Counted from the first letter of the stretch, positions 55,043 to 63,400 are shown. The stretch: 64,000 nt of DNA from Tenacibaculum haliotis (GCF_025215075.1 NZ_JAOBTH010000027.1:62001-126000), one strand, 5' to 3'. Translations and numbers: made by a program. The notes: generated by a model from the letters alone, not told the origin.

Positions 55043-55766
55043 TTGTTAAATTATATGTCAAAACAGTATGTAATCCTTCCAAAACAAAATTTGGATGGGC
55101 AAATATGCCACTTTTTAATTGTTTAGCCAAGAAATATGTGTCTCCTCCTGTTAAAACAACTGTTAAATCTCCATACTCACTTCTATATTGATTAATAACA
55201 CCCTCAATTTCATTGCAAACACCATTTACAATTCCCGAATGTATTGACGTATTTGTATCCCTTCCTATAAATTCAGCAACTTCTTTTAATTCTAATAATG
55301 GTAATTTAGAAGTGAATTTATGTAACGCTTGATACCTCATTTTTAAACCTAATGATATTGCACCGCCTAAATACTCTTTTTTATTATTGATAAAGTCGAA
55401 AGTAATACAAGTACCTGCATCAATAATTAACACATTTTTATCTGGATATTTTTTTGTAGCGGCTGCGGCCAACGCTATTCTATCAACACCTAATGTTTCG
55501 GGAGTTTTATATTTATTTTTAAACGGAACTTTAGTTTTCGAATTTAAGTGTATCGGATTTAATAAATCACTAATTTCTTGTACTACTTTTTCTGAAATAT
55601 TGGAAACTGAGGACATAATAGTTGCTGAAATAGAAAAAATTTTAATAATTTTTTCTATTTCAAACACAATTTCTTCCTTATTAAAAACAAAGATCTCTTT
55701 AATTGTATTCAATTCAAAAACAGCTGCTTTAACTCTTGTATTACCAACATCAATAATTAAATTCAT
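55035..55766 (-). CDS. coaX: Type III pantothenate kinase
   Basis: First committed step of coenzyme A synthesis. A 243-residue CoaX: MNLIIDVGNTRVKAAVFE (phosphate loop, Asp6), TPETLGVDRIALAAAATKKYP, NVLIIDAGTCITFDFI (Asp about 124), LGGAISLGLKMRYQALHKFTSKLP and VVLTGGDTYFLAKQL. CoaX-type kinases are not inhibited by CoA. First gene of the seven-gene minus-strand run, with a strong promoter at 55786-55816. Confidence 0.97.
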   Translation of the reverse strand: MNLIIDVGNTRVKAAVFELNTIKEIFVFNKEEIVFEIEKIIKIFSISATIMSSVSNISEKVVQEISDLLNPIHLNSKTKVPFKNKYKTPETLGVDRIALAAAATKKYPDKNVLIIDAGTCITFDFINNKKEYLGGAISLGLKMRYQALHKFTSKLPLLELKEVAEFIGRDTNTSIHSGIVNGVCNEIEGVINQYRSEYGDLTVVLTGGDTYFLAKQLKSGIFAHPNFVLEGLHTVLTYNLTND

Positions 55767-55785
55767 CTTTACATTTCTTAGAATT

Positions 55786-55816
55786 CAAATTTACAATACA
55801 TTTTTTTTAAAACAAA
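55786..55816 (-). promoter_or_regulatory. Promoter of the coaX-to-ppiD operon
   Basis: On the minus strand TTTG (55816-55813), 19 bases, TAAATTTG (55793-55786): a full consensus match. It stands back to back with the tRNA-Phe promoter, the two -33 elements being 3 bases apart. Confidence 0.85.
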
Positions 55817-55819
55817 TAC

Positions 55820-55850
55820 TTTGTATAATTAAAAAACGGTTGTATATTTG
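55820..55850 (+). promoter_or_regulatory. Promoter of the tRNA-Phe pair
   Basis: TTTG (55820-55823), 19 bases, TATATTTG (55843-55850), a perfect match. Transcription would start about 20 bases before the first tRNA. Confidence 0.85.
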
Positions 55851-55876
55851 CATCCGCTTAACGAAAGTAGCAAACT

Positions 55877-55949
55877 GGTGCCTTAGCTCAGTTGGTAGAG
55901 CAAAGGACTGAAAATCCTTGTGTCCCTGGTTCGATTCCTGGAGGCACCA
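55877..55949 (+). tRNA. tRNA-Phe (GAA), copy 1
   Basis: Seventy-three bases with acceptor GGTGCCT/AGGCACC, D-arm GCTC/GAGC, anticodon GAA at 55910-55912 in AGGACTGAAAATCCT, and T-arm CCTGG-TTCGATT-CCTGG. CCA is not encoded. Confidence 0.97.
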
Positions 55950-56008
55950 CTATAATTTTCTCAATGCAATTGCGAATTTTATTTTGTTACTTTAATAAAG
56001 CAATCAAC

Positions 56009-56081
56009 GGTGCCTTAGCTCAGTTGGTAGAGCAAAGGACTGAAAATCCTTGTGTCCCTGGTTCGATTCCTGGAGGCACCA
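56009..56081 (+). tRNA. tRNA-Phe (GAA), copy 2
   Basis: Identical in all 73 bases to copy 1, 59 bases downstream, anticodon at 56042-56044. Probably processed from the same transcript. Confidence 0.97.
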
Positions 56082-56084
56082 CCG

Positions 56085-56114
56085 AAAAAACCCGAACTTT
56101 TGTTCGGGTTTTTT
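56085..56114 (+). terminator. Terminator of the tRNA-Phe transcript
   Basis: AAAAAACCCGAAC / GTTCGGGTTTTTT stem of 13 bp, loop TTTT, 3 bases after the second tRNA. Confidence 0.92.
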
Positions 56115-56128
56115 GTTTTTACAACATA

Positions 56129-56158
56129 AAAAACTCATTGTTTTAGCAATGAGTTTTT
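56129..56158 (-). terminator. Terminator of the endonuclease-family gene
   Basis: AAAAACTCATTG / CAATGAGTTTTT, 12-bp stem, just after the stop on the minus strand. Confidence 0.88.
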
Positions 56159-56163
56159 AAGTT

Positions 56164-57141
56164 TTATTTTAATCTGAATTGCATCTCTACGGGTAAATGA
56201 TCGGAAGCCTCACCAAACTCATTTAAAACTTTTCCGCTTACATATTCAATAGAGTTTTCGGTATAAAAAATATAATCTATTCGTTCGAAAGGATTTTTAC
56301 TATTAAATGTATTTGAAAGGTTTACAGCGTTAAAAGCAGCGTTTCCTATTCCCTTCATTTTAAATATTTTTTGAACTGCCGCACTTTCATCTCTTGCTCT
56401 TGAATTAAAATCACCCAATAATATTGTTGGATACTTATCCTTATACTGATTAAACAACTCTAAAACATATTCGAACTGACGCACTCGTGTTGACTTATCA
56501 AAAGCTTCTAAATGAATATTTATTAACACCACTTCTTTGCCTTCTAAAACAACTTTTACAACTTGCGCCAATCTTTCTAAATACAATGCATCTCTATAAA
56601 AAGGATTATCTGGTACACGCTCTAAAACAATGCGCTCGTACTCTTTTAATTTATATTTACTGATGATTGATTGCCCTGAAATTACTTTTCCGAAATGCAT
56701 GCTTGGTGGCCAATACGGAAAAGGAACATATCGTTCATCCCAATTTACACCTCTTGCCGCATAATTATATCCTAAGTTCATAAAAGCTTTTTCTTGATCT
56801 ACCTCATAAGATCTCGATGCTTTGTAATCAATTTCTTGAAAAGCAACAATATCTGGATTTACTTTCTTAAGTTCCGCTTCTACCTTTTGCTGATTATCTT
56901 CAAAAAGTTTCCTTGGTTTTGCTATCGGTAAATTATTTGTCATTCCACTTAAATAACCCACATTATAAGTTACAATACTGTATATTGAATCATTTATTAC
57001 AGCTACTGGGTTTTCATTCTCTAACAACTCGGCATATTCTTTTTCATCTATTGTTGGTGATGATGCCCAGAAAAAAAAGGTTATAAATGCAATGATTACC
57101 AAAACAAGTAGCCTTAATATAGGTTTTATTATATTTTTCAT
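56164..57141 (-). CDS. Endonuclease/exonuclease/phosphatase family protein
   Basis: A 325-residue protein with an N-terminal membrane anchor or signal (LRLLVLVIIAFITFFFWA). Fold motifs: SIVTYNVGYLSGM, NPDIVAFQEIDYKAS (Glu of the active site), VVLINIHLEAFDKSTR, TILLGDFNSRARDES (Asp/Asn) and EASDHLPVEMQF (Asp-His pair). Substrate could be a phosphodiester or phospholipid head group; the anchor suggests an envelope location. Confidence 0.88.
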   Translation of the reverse strand: MKNIIKPILRLLVLVIIAFITFFFWASSPTIDEKEYAELLENENPVAVINDSIYSIVTYNVGYLSGMTNNLPIAKPRKLFEDNQQKVEAELKKVNPDIVAFQEIDYKASRSYEVDQEKAFMNLGYNYAARGVNWDERYVPFPYWPPSMHFGKVISGQSIISKYKLKEYERIVLERVPDNPFYRDALYLERLAQVVKVVLEGKEVVLINIHLEAFDKSTRVRQFEYVLELFNQYKDKYPTILLGDFNSRARDESAAVQKIFKMKGIGNAAFNAVNLSNTFNSKNPFERIDYIFYTENSIEYVSGKVLNEFGEASDHLPVEMQFRLK

Positions 57142-57237
57142 AAAATTTAAAGAAATGTTAAAATTACTTTCAAATTTAAACTTTTTTAAAGAAGCATAGT
57201 CATAGATATATAAATAAACCCTTAAAATTTTACAAAC

Positions 57238-57714
57238 ATGAAAAAAATAATAGCAATATTAGTTGTAGCCCTTAGTTTTAGTTTTACGACTCAGGCTCAA
57301 AAAGGAAAGAAAAATAAATTAGAACGATTAACTGTAGCACAACAAACAGAGTTAGCTGTTAAAAAAATGACCTTAAATTTAGATTTAACAACGTCTCAAC
57401 AAAACCAAATAAAACCTTTATTGGCTGAAAAAATTGCAAAACGTAAAGAAATGCATGAGCAAAAGAAAGCGATGAAAGAGAGTGGCGAAAAAAGAGTAAA
57501 ATTATCTGCTGATGAACGTTTTGAAAAGAAAAATAAAGCTTTAGATAATAAAATTGCTTTTAAAGCCGAAATGAAACGCATCTTAGACAAACAACAATTT
57601 GAAAGGTTTGAGAAAATAAACAAGAAAAAAGCTCACAAAGCTAAAAAGAAAATGAAAAATAAAAAACGTAGAAAAGCTTCTAAAAAGAAACATAAAGAAC
57701 ACGAAAAAAAGTAA
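57238..57714 (+). CDS. Lys-rich exported helical protein
   Basis: A 158-residue protein: signal peptide (AILVVALSFSFTTQAQ), then helical segments LTVAQQTELAVKKMTLNLDLTTSQQNQIKPLLAEK and KRILDKQQFERFEKINKK that resemble Spy/CpxP-like LTxxQ repeats, and a tail of almost pure Lys/Arg/His (KKAHKAKKKMKNKKRRKASKKKHKEH). The tail makes nucleic-acid or polyanion binding likely. Function unknown. Confidence 0.75.
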   Translation: MKKIIAILVVALSFSFTTQAQKGKKNKLERLTVAQQTELAVKKMTLNLDLTTSQQNQIKPLLAEKIAKRKEMHEQKKAMKESGEKRVKLSADERFEKKNKALDNKIAFKAEMKRILDKQQFERFEKINKKKAHKAKKKMKNKKRRKASKKKHKEHEKK

Positions 57715-57740
57715 ATAATAGTAGATTAGTTTTTTGATTG

Positions 57741-57775
57741 AAAGCCCGATTTTGGAAACAAAATTGGGCTTTTTA
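57741..57775 (+). terminator. Terminator of the Lys-rich protein gene
   Basis: AAAGCCCGATTTT / AAAATTGGGCTTTTT stem with one G-T pair and a 5-T tail, 27 bases after the stop. Confidence 0.8.
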
Positions 57776-57790
57776 CGTGATTCTGGTTTT

Positions 57791-57870
57791 GCGTTAGGGA
57801 TTGAAGTGGCATCCTTTTTTGAGGTACGAAAAAAAGATACAACGTAAAGCCCGACCTTTAGGTAACGCCC
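57791..57870 (-). repeat. Dispersed repeat GGGCGTT...CCCTAACGC family, copy 2 (inverted)
   Basis: Read on the minus strand it begins GGGCGTTACCTAAAGGTCGG, passes GGGCTTTACG, ATCTTTTTTTCG and AAAAAAGGATGCC, and ends CAATCCCTAACGC, the same blocks as 11601-11675 in opposite chromosomal orientation. About 46 kb apart. Confidence 0.8.
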
Positions 57871-57875
57871 AAATA

Positions 57876-58391
57876 TTACTCCTTAAACCAACTTGAATAT
57901 TTTACGTAATTATTAGCAATTCGGTCAATTTCTCCTGAAATTAATTCTTTAGAAACGTCTTTAATTTTTTTGGCTGGTACACCGGCATAAACGCTTCCGC
58001 TTTTTACAATCGTATTCTTAGAAACCACTGCTCCGGCTGCTATTATCGAGTTCGATTCCACAATACAATCATCCATAATTATACTTCCCATACCTATTAA
58101 AACATTGTCGTGAATGGTACAACCGTGCACGATTGCATTGTGCCCAACAGAAACGTTATTACCAATTGTTGTAGGTGATTTTTGATAGGTTGCATGGATT
58201 ATTGCGCCATCTTGAATATTTACTTTATCACCCATTTTTATATAGTGTACATCGCCTCTTATTACGGCATTAAACCAAACGCTACACTCTTTTCCCATTT
58301 GCACATCGCCTACAATTGTGGCGTTTTCTGCGATGTAACAATCTGCTGGTATTTGAGGAGATTTACCGTTTACTGCTTTTATAATTTTCAT
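57876..58391 (-). CDS. Gamma-class carbonic anhydrase-like protein
   Basis: A 171-residue left-handed beta-helix. Hexapeptide repeats run through most of the length (ATIVGDVQMGKECSVWFNAVIRGDVHYIKMGDKVNIQDGAIIHA). Likely zinc ligands are His in DVHYIK-type, SVGHNAIVHGC, as in the YrdA/CaiE/gamma-CA group. Zn or Fe binding is known for the family; hydration of CO2 is not certain. It is the third gene of the LytS/LytTR operon and 6 bases from the regulator gene. Confidence 0.9.
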   Translation of the reverse strand: MKIIKAVNGKSPQIPADCYIAENATIVGDVQMGKECSVWFNAVIRGDVHYIKMGDKVNIQDGAIIHATYQKSPTTIGNNVSVGHNAIVHGCTIHDNVLIGMGSIIMDDCIVESNSIIAAGAVVSKNTIVKSGSVYAGVPAKKIKDVSKELISGEIDRIANNYVKYSSWFKE

Positions 58392-58397
58392 TCGTTT

Positions 58398-59129
58398 TTA
58401 TTTAAAATATGATAATAAATTTGCTTTTTTTGATGCGGATACCATTACTTCTTTTCCGTTAGATAAAAGTACGCTTCCGCCTTTACCTTTTTTATATTTT
58501 ACAATTTCATTTACGTTTACCAAATATGATTTGTGCACGCGTGCAAAACCGCTTTCTTTTAAAAGATCATCAAAGTGTTTTAAGGTTTTACTAACTACTT
58601 TCTTCGTGTTTTCGAAATAGATTTCGGTGTAATTATCGTCTGCCTTGCAAAACAAAATATCACTAACCGAAACAACTTCAAATCCGTCTTGTTGCGGAAT
58701 CGTTATTTTATTTAAATTAGCAATGCTTTTGGTTGTTAAAACAGTGTTTTCTAACGTTTGTTCTTTTGTTTTAATTTCTTCAACTAAGTTTACCGCTTTA
58801 ATCAATTCATCTATTGAAATAGGTTTTAATAAATAATACGTTGCTTGATTGTTTAAGGCTTCTATTGCATAATGATCGTAAGCGGTTACAAAAATGGTTT
58901 CGAAGGTTTGATTTTCTATCTTTTCTAACAAATCAAATCCGTTTCCGTAAGGCATTTCTACATCTAAAAAAACCAAATCTAATTCGTGTTCTTCAATTAA
59001 TGTTTGTCCGTCTTTTATATTATCCGCTTCTCCTAACAATTGAACATTTGGGCAATATTTTGTTATATAATTTCGCAAAATATCTCTACCAATAGCTTCA
59101 TCTTCAATAATGATTGCTTTTAACTTCAT
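58398..59129 (-). CDS. LytTR-family response regulator
   Basis: A 243-residue regulator: receiver domain (KAIIIEDEAIGRDIL, phosphorylated Asp in LDLVFLDVEMPYGNG about residue 57, TAYDHYAIEAL, YYLLKPIS) and LytTR DNA-binding domain (about 145-243: KADDNYTEIYFENTKKVVSKTLKHFDDLL, FARVHKSYLVNVN). Directly downstream of the kinase gene with 2 bases between. LytTR domains bind 9-bp direct repeats spaced by about 21 bp, and such an array is present upstream of the kinase gene at 61414-61464. Confidence 0.95.
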   Translation of the reverse strand: MKLKAIIIEDEAIGRDILRNYITKYCPNVQLLGEADNIKDGQTLIEEHELDLVFLDVEMPYGNGFDLLEKIENQTFETIFVTAYDHYAIEALNNQATYYLLKPISIDELIKAVNLVEEIKTKEQTLENTVLTTKSIANLNKITIPQQDGFEVVSVSDILFCKADDNYTEIYFENTKKVVSKTLKHFDDLLKESGFARVHKSYLVNVNEIVKYKKGKGGSVLLSNGKEVMVSASKKANLLSYFK

Positions 59130-59131
59130 CT

Positions 59132-61318
59132 TTAATTTTTCTTTAAAATCAGTTCGACTTTTGTTCCGCTTCCATCTTCAAAAACATCCGAAACTGTAAC
59201 ATCAATTTTATCTTTGTACATACTATTTAAAATAGCAATTCGATTTTCGATAGTACTTATTCCTTTCGATTTTTGCTTTAGCTGATGTTTTGTTTTCATT
59301 TCCATCGACTTTTTACGTCCTACTCCATCATCTTGAACAGTTATTAAAATTGTATTTACTGTTTGCTGACGCATAGAAATCTCTAAATTCCCTTTTTCTT
59401 TTTTATAACGGAGTCCGTGCCAAATAGCATTTTCGATATAAGGCTGTAATAACATTGGCGGAATAGAAAAGTTTTCTTTTTTGATTTTTTCATCAACAAA
59501 CATTACATACTCAAACTTGTCTTTAAATCGATTATGCTCTAACTTCACATACAATTCTAACAGCTCTATTTCTTTTGCTAACGGAATAAAATCTTCATCA
59601 GAATTTTCTAAAACTGACCGCATTAATACTGAAAATTCCGATAAATAACGATTCGCACTTCGTTCGTCATTTACTGCTATAAAATTATTTACCGAGTTTA
59701 AAGCATTAAATATAAAATGCGGATTCATTTGCGATCGCATTGATTTTAATGCCAATAAATTGTTTGCTAGTTTTTGTTGTTTATTGGTTCGAAACATAAA
59801 ATATGCCAACAAACTCATTAAAAAGAAACCTCCGATTAATGAATAAATAATCAGTTTTTGCTGTTTATTACTTTCCTGTATTAATTGTTGATCTTTATAT
59901 GCCAAGCTTATTTTACTATCGCTTAATTGCTTATCTTTTTCTAGACTTCGGATTCGGTTTTGGTTGTTTGCTATTTTTTTTCCAAACCTTTTAACTTGTT
60001 GAATTTCTTGTTCTTTTTTTGAATACAATGTATCCACCAACTTCACATAATCCTGATAACTTTCTAACGCTTTTGTATAATCTCCTACAGTTGCATATAC
60101 TTCTGATAGTTTACGCGTTGCATCTTTTTCTATTATTAAATCTTCTTTACTATTCGCGTCTTTTATACTTTTCTTTAAAAAAGGAATAGCTTCGTTATAA
60201 GATTCTTTTTGAATATAGGCGTTTCCTATCTTGTAATTTATTTTTTGAGAGGTAATAGAATCTACCAACGATTCTTTTTCTTCCGTTTCAATAACAATAT
60301 CATCTGTTGCTACCAAACTTTGTTTTCGCAATTGAATTTCATCATCATATCTACGAGACAAATTATAAAAATCAGCTACTTTTTGCTGTTCTTTTAAAGC
60401 TCTTTTTTTATTTTCTTTGGATGCTAATTTTAAGGAGTTTTGAAAATACCCATCTGCTTTCTTTGTTTTTCCCTGAGCGGCAAAAACTTCTGCCAATTTT
60501 GAATTTAAATCGGTTATTTTAGGTGTTATATAATCGTTTTTTGCAATTTTTAAAGCTTTGGTATAATTAGTAGTAGCTTTAGCATAATTCTTCTTTGCCA
60601 TAAACACATCTCCCAAACCTTCATAGCTCTTTAACTTTTCGTAATTGGTTAGTTTACCCTCCAGGCTTTCCTGATAATTCTTTTCACTATCATCATATTT
60701 ATTTACCAAAAACTGTGTTTTAGCCAATAACAAACGAACACTTGCTTTGTTATCTTCTCTTAAAGACACGCTATAGTTTTCTACTGCTAAATCATACTGT
60801 TTCCAATAAAAATAAACATCACCTAACTCTTTATATGTAATTGCTTTTCGACTTTTAGAAGATGAATTTAAAAGCATTTTCTCAATAACGGCTAAACTTT
60901 TATCAATATCTTTTTTCTTGTAAAAATTTACAGAATCTAAATACTTCGGATATAAATCTACTTTTTTTCGACCATAAGAACTTAGTTTTGATTTCCTCTT
61001 CTGATTAAAATCTTCAACCACTACCTTAATATCTTCATTATCTTTAATCGTATAATAAATAGTTTCAAATCCCGAATGGGAAACAACTAATTGATTACCT
61101 GTTTTAGCGGTTACAATATATTGTCCTTTTATGTGTGAAAAATTAAATACATTACCATTTACTTCTACAACCGCATCTTTAATAGATTGATTTGTAGCCT
61201 CATCAACAACCTTAACTTTTACCGAAAACCCTTTCCCTTTCTCTTCAAAAACTTGAGAATAACTAAAAGAAAAATTCAACAATAATAATGTAAATACTAT
61301 TTTAAAAAATCTATTCAT
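59132..61318 (-). CDS. LytS-type sensor kinase with regulatory-like domain and TPRs
   Basis: A 728-residue kinase. Signal peptide (TLLLLNFSFSYSQ), a carboxypeptidase-regulatory-like beta domain at about 30-105 (GFSVKVKVVDEATNQSIKDAVVEVNGN), then about eight TPRs (residues ~140-450) with a coiled coil, a single membrane segment near 490-510 (IIYSLIGGFFLMSLLAYFMF), and the His kinase region (PF06580 type) with RSQMNPHFIFNALNSVNNFI (His about 535) and the ATPase blocks PPMLLQPYIENAIWHGL, VQDDGVGRKKS, KGISTIENRI. The regulatory-like domain before the TPRs is unusual. Operon with the LytTR regulator and carbonic anhydrase. Confidence 0.9.
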   Translation of the reverse strand: MNRFFKIVFTLLLLNFSFSYSQVFEEKGKGFSVKVKVVDEATNQSIKDAVVEVNGNVFNFSHIKGQYIVTAKTGNQLVVSHSGFETIYYTIKDNEDIKVVVEDFNQKRKSKLSSYGRKKVDLYPKYLDSVNFYKKKDIDKSLAVIEKMLLNSSSKSRKAITYKELGDVYFYWKQYDLAVENYSVSLREDNKASVRLLLAKTQFLVNKYDDSEKNYQESLEGKLTNYEKLKSYEGLGDVFMAKKNYAKATTNYTKALKIAKNDYITPKITDLNSKLAEVFAAQGKTKKADGYFQNSLKLASKENKKRALKEQQKVADFYNLSRRYDDEIQLRKQSLVATDDIVIETEEKESLVDSITSQKINYKIGNAYIQKESYNEAIPFLKKSIKDANSKEDLIIEKDATRKLSEVYATVGDYTKALESYQDYVKLVDTLYSKKEQEIQQVKRFGKKIANNQNRIRSLEKDKQLSDSKISLAYKDQQLIQESNKQQKLIIYSLIGGFFLMSLLAYFMFRTNKQQKLANNLLALKSMRSQMNPHFIFNALNSVNNFIAVNDERSANRYLSEFSVLMRSVLENSDEDFIPLAKEIELLELYVKLEHNRFKDKFEYVMFVDEKIKKENFSIPPMLLQPYIENAIWHGLRYKKEKGNLEISMRQQTVNTILITVQDDGVGRKKSMEMKTKHQLKQKSKGISTIENRIAILNSMYKDKIDVTVSDVFEDGSGTKVELILKKN

Positions 61319-61413
61319 ATTTTATTTATTACTGTAAACATACACACAAAAACTGAGTTCAAAAAATGAGACTTCCTAAAAAACGACACTTCAAAATACT
61401 AAAAAGTTGCTTT

Positions 61414-61464
61414 CACTCATTTTACAAACCACTTTACTCATTCATTTTACACACATACTCATTC
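61414..61464 (+). promoter_or_regulatory. Three 9-bp direct repeats at 21-bp spacing (LytTR-type sites)
   Basis: CACTCATTT at 61414, TACTCATTC at 61435 and TACTCATTC at 61456, each 21 bases after the last. The spacing of 9-bp repeats by 12 bases is the arrangement bound by LytTR regulators. The last repeat ends 28 bases before a TAGATTTG -7 element of the SIMPL gene, and the array also lies 96 bases upstream of the kinase start on the other strand. Confidence 0.65.
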
Positions 61465-61491
61465 GCTGTTTTATAAAAAGAAAGTTGCTTG

Positions 61492-61499
61492 TAGATTTG
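61492..61499 (+). promoter_or_regulatory. -7 element (TAGATTTG) for the SIMPL-vWA genes
   Basis: Full TAnnTTTG match. TTTT at 61469-61472, 19 bases upstream, is one base from the -33 consensus, a weak -33 that would suit activation from the repeats immediately upstream. Confidence 0.55.
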
Positions 61500-61519
61500 A
61501 CAGTATAAAACAACAAACT

Positions 61520-62218
61520 ATGAAAGCATTCCATATTATTATTTTCCTTTTTTTATCAGCAACATTTTTTGGTCAAACATTAAAAGACAGCAAACCTTTT
61601 ATTGAAGTTACTGGAAGCGCTGAACTAGAAATTAGTCCTGATGAAATTTACCTAGATCTTCGTTTAAAAGAAAAGATGAAAAATGGAAAAAAAATAACAC
61701 TTACAACTTTAGAAAACACTCTAAAAACAGCACTAGAAGCTATTGATATTCCTAAAACTGATTTATTCATTTCTGATATTAATTCGGTTATTTCAAAAAC
61801 GGGTTGGTTTAGTGAAGAAGTCTTATCTATTGGTAAATATTCATTAAAAGTTACCAGTCCGGATAAATTAAAAAAGGTATTTGAAGTTTTCAAGAAACTT
61901 AAAATCACAGACACAAAAATTACCAAAGCGACACATTCAAAATTAACATTTTACAAAAGAGAAAATAGAATTGCTGCAATAAAAGCCGCGAAAGAAAAAG
62001 CTAATTATTTATTAAATGCAATAAACTCATCTACAGGAAAGCCTTTAAAAGTAAATGAAACAGCACATCAATTGCAAAATTTCGCACAGTTAAATCATTT
62101 AAATATTACTTCTGAATATAGTAGTATTTCTAAAACGAAAAATTACAGAAAAGATATTGTTCAATTTGAAAACATAAAACTAACCTCTTCTATATATGTT
62201 GTTTTTGAAATTAAATAA
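61520..62218 (+). CDS. SIMPL (DUF541) domain protein
   Basis: A 232-residue exported protein: signal peptide (HIIIFLFLSATFFGQ) and a DUF541/SIMPL domain at about 25-225 (IEVTGSAELEISPDEIYLDLRLKEKMK, KYSLKVTSPDKLKKVFEVFKKLKITDTKI, NRIAAIKAAKEKANYLLNAINSS). Periplasmic SIMPL proteins often act with oxidative or envelope stress, but no function is established here. Followed 43 bases later by the vWA gene, probably co-transcribed. Confidence 0.88.
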   Translation: MKAFHIIIFLFLSATFFGQTLKDSKPFIEVTGSAELEISPDEIYLDLRLKEKMKNGKKITLTTLENTLKTALEAIDIPKTDLFISDINSVISKTGWFSEEVLSIGKYSLKVTSPDKLKKVFEVFKKLKITDTKITKATHSKLTFYKRENRIAAIKAAKEKANYLLNAINSSTGKPLKVNETAHQLQNFAQLNHLNITSEYSSISKTKNYRKDIVQFENIKLTSSIYVVFEIK

Positions 62219-62261
62219 ACAACATAATCAAAATTCTATTAACAATTTAAAACATAAAATC

Positions 62262-63386
62262 ATGAAAAATTACATCCTAAAAACAATCTTCATTTTTACT
62301 TTTTTAATATCAATAGCGGGCTATGCTACCAACCCTAAAAAAGACATCAAAAAACAAACAACCAAAGTTGCGCTATTATTAGATACGAGTAGTAGTATGG
62401 ACGGGCTAATAAATCAAGCAAAAGCACAATTATGGGAAATTATTAACGAATTATCACACGCCAAATGTGATGGAAAAACTCCAACGCTAGAAATTGCTTT
62501 ATACGAATATGGTAATAGTCGTCTTTCTTCTAAAGAAGGTTACATCCGTCAAGTTTTACAATTTACAAGTGACTTAGATGCTATTTCTGAACAGTTATTT
62601 TCTTTAACTACCAACGGCGGTAGTGAGTTTTGCGGAGAGGTAATTCAAACCTCTTTAAATGAGCTAGAATGGGGAGATAATAAACGTGATTTAAAGATGA
62701 TTTTTATTGCAGGAAACGAACCTTTTACACAAGGAAAATTAAATTATAAAGATGCTATTACCAACGCTAAAAAAAATGACATTACAGTTAACACTATTTT
62801 TTGTGGTAATTACGATCAAGGTGTTTCTGGAATGTGGCAAGACGGAGCTACTTATGGTGGCGGAGATTATATGACAATTAACCACAACAAAAACATTGTA
62901 CATATTGTAACACCGTATGATAATGACATTATTATTTTAAATAAACAACTAAATAAAACCTATATTCATTATGGAAGTGTTGGACATTCAAAATACACTA
63001 ATCAAGCAAAACAAGATGCCAATGCTGAAGTTTTAGATGAAGTTGTTGTTGTAAAACGTGCTATTAGTAAAAGTTCTAAATTATATAACAATGCTGAATG
63101 GGATTTGGTTGATGCTTCTAAAGAAAAAGAAATAGATTATAAAAAACTAAAAAAATCTCAACTTCCTAAAAAACTACAAGGAAAGTCATCCGAAGAAATA
63201 AAAAAATATGTTGTTACTAAACGAAAAGAAAGAGCTAAAATTCAAGAAAAAATTCAACATTTAAATAAAAAAAGAAAACAATATGTTGCTAAAAAACAAC
63301 ATGAAAAAAACTCTAAAAATGAGTTAGAAAACGTAATGATTAAAGCGATAAAAAAACAAGCAAAAAAGAAAAAATATTCTTGGTAA
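62262..63386 (+). CDS. vWA domain exported protein
   Basis: A 374-residue protein with a signal peptide (ILKTIFIFTFLISIAGYAT). The vWA domain (about residues 30-230) has the MIDAS motif DTSSSMDG (D-x-S-x-S) and further metal residues near TTNGGSEFCGEVI. The rest (about 260-374) is Lys-rich helical (KRKERAKIQEKIQHLNKKRKQYVAKKQHEKN). The ATG at 62262 is used; a longer frame overlaps the SIMPL gene and lacks a signal peptide. Confidence 0.88.
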   Translation: MKNYILKTIFIFTFLISIAGYATNPKKDIKKQTTKVALLLDTSSSMDGLINQAKAQLWEIINELSHAKCDGKTPTLEIALYEYGNSRLSSKEGYIRQVLQFTSDLDAISEQLFSLTTNGGSEFCGEVIQTSLNELEWGDNKRDLKMIFIAGNEPFTQGKLNYKDAITNAKKNDITVNTIFCGNYDQGVSGMWQDGATYGGGDYMTINHNKNIVHIVTPYDNDIIILNKQLNKTYIHYGSVGHSKYTNQAKQDANAEVLDEVVVVKRAISKSSKLYNNAEWDLVDASKEKEIDYKKLKKSQLPKKLQGKSSEEIKKYVVTKRKERAKIQEKIQHLNKKRKQYVAKKQHEKNSKNELENVMIKAIKKQAKKKKYSW

Positions 63387-63400
63387 AATATAAATAACAA

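Noticed and set aside
55387..55911. A 174-codon plus-strand ORF opposite coaX
   Set aside because: It runs over the divergent promoters and into tRNA-Phe.
55892..56146. A small ORF across the tRNA genes
   Set aside because: It is only the translation of the tRNA sequences; both tRNAs are complete.
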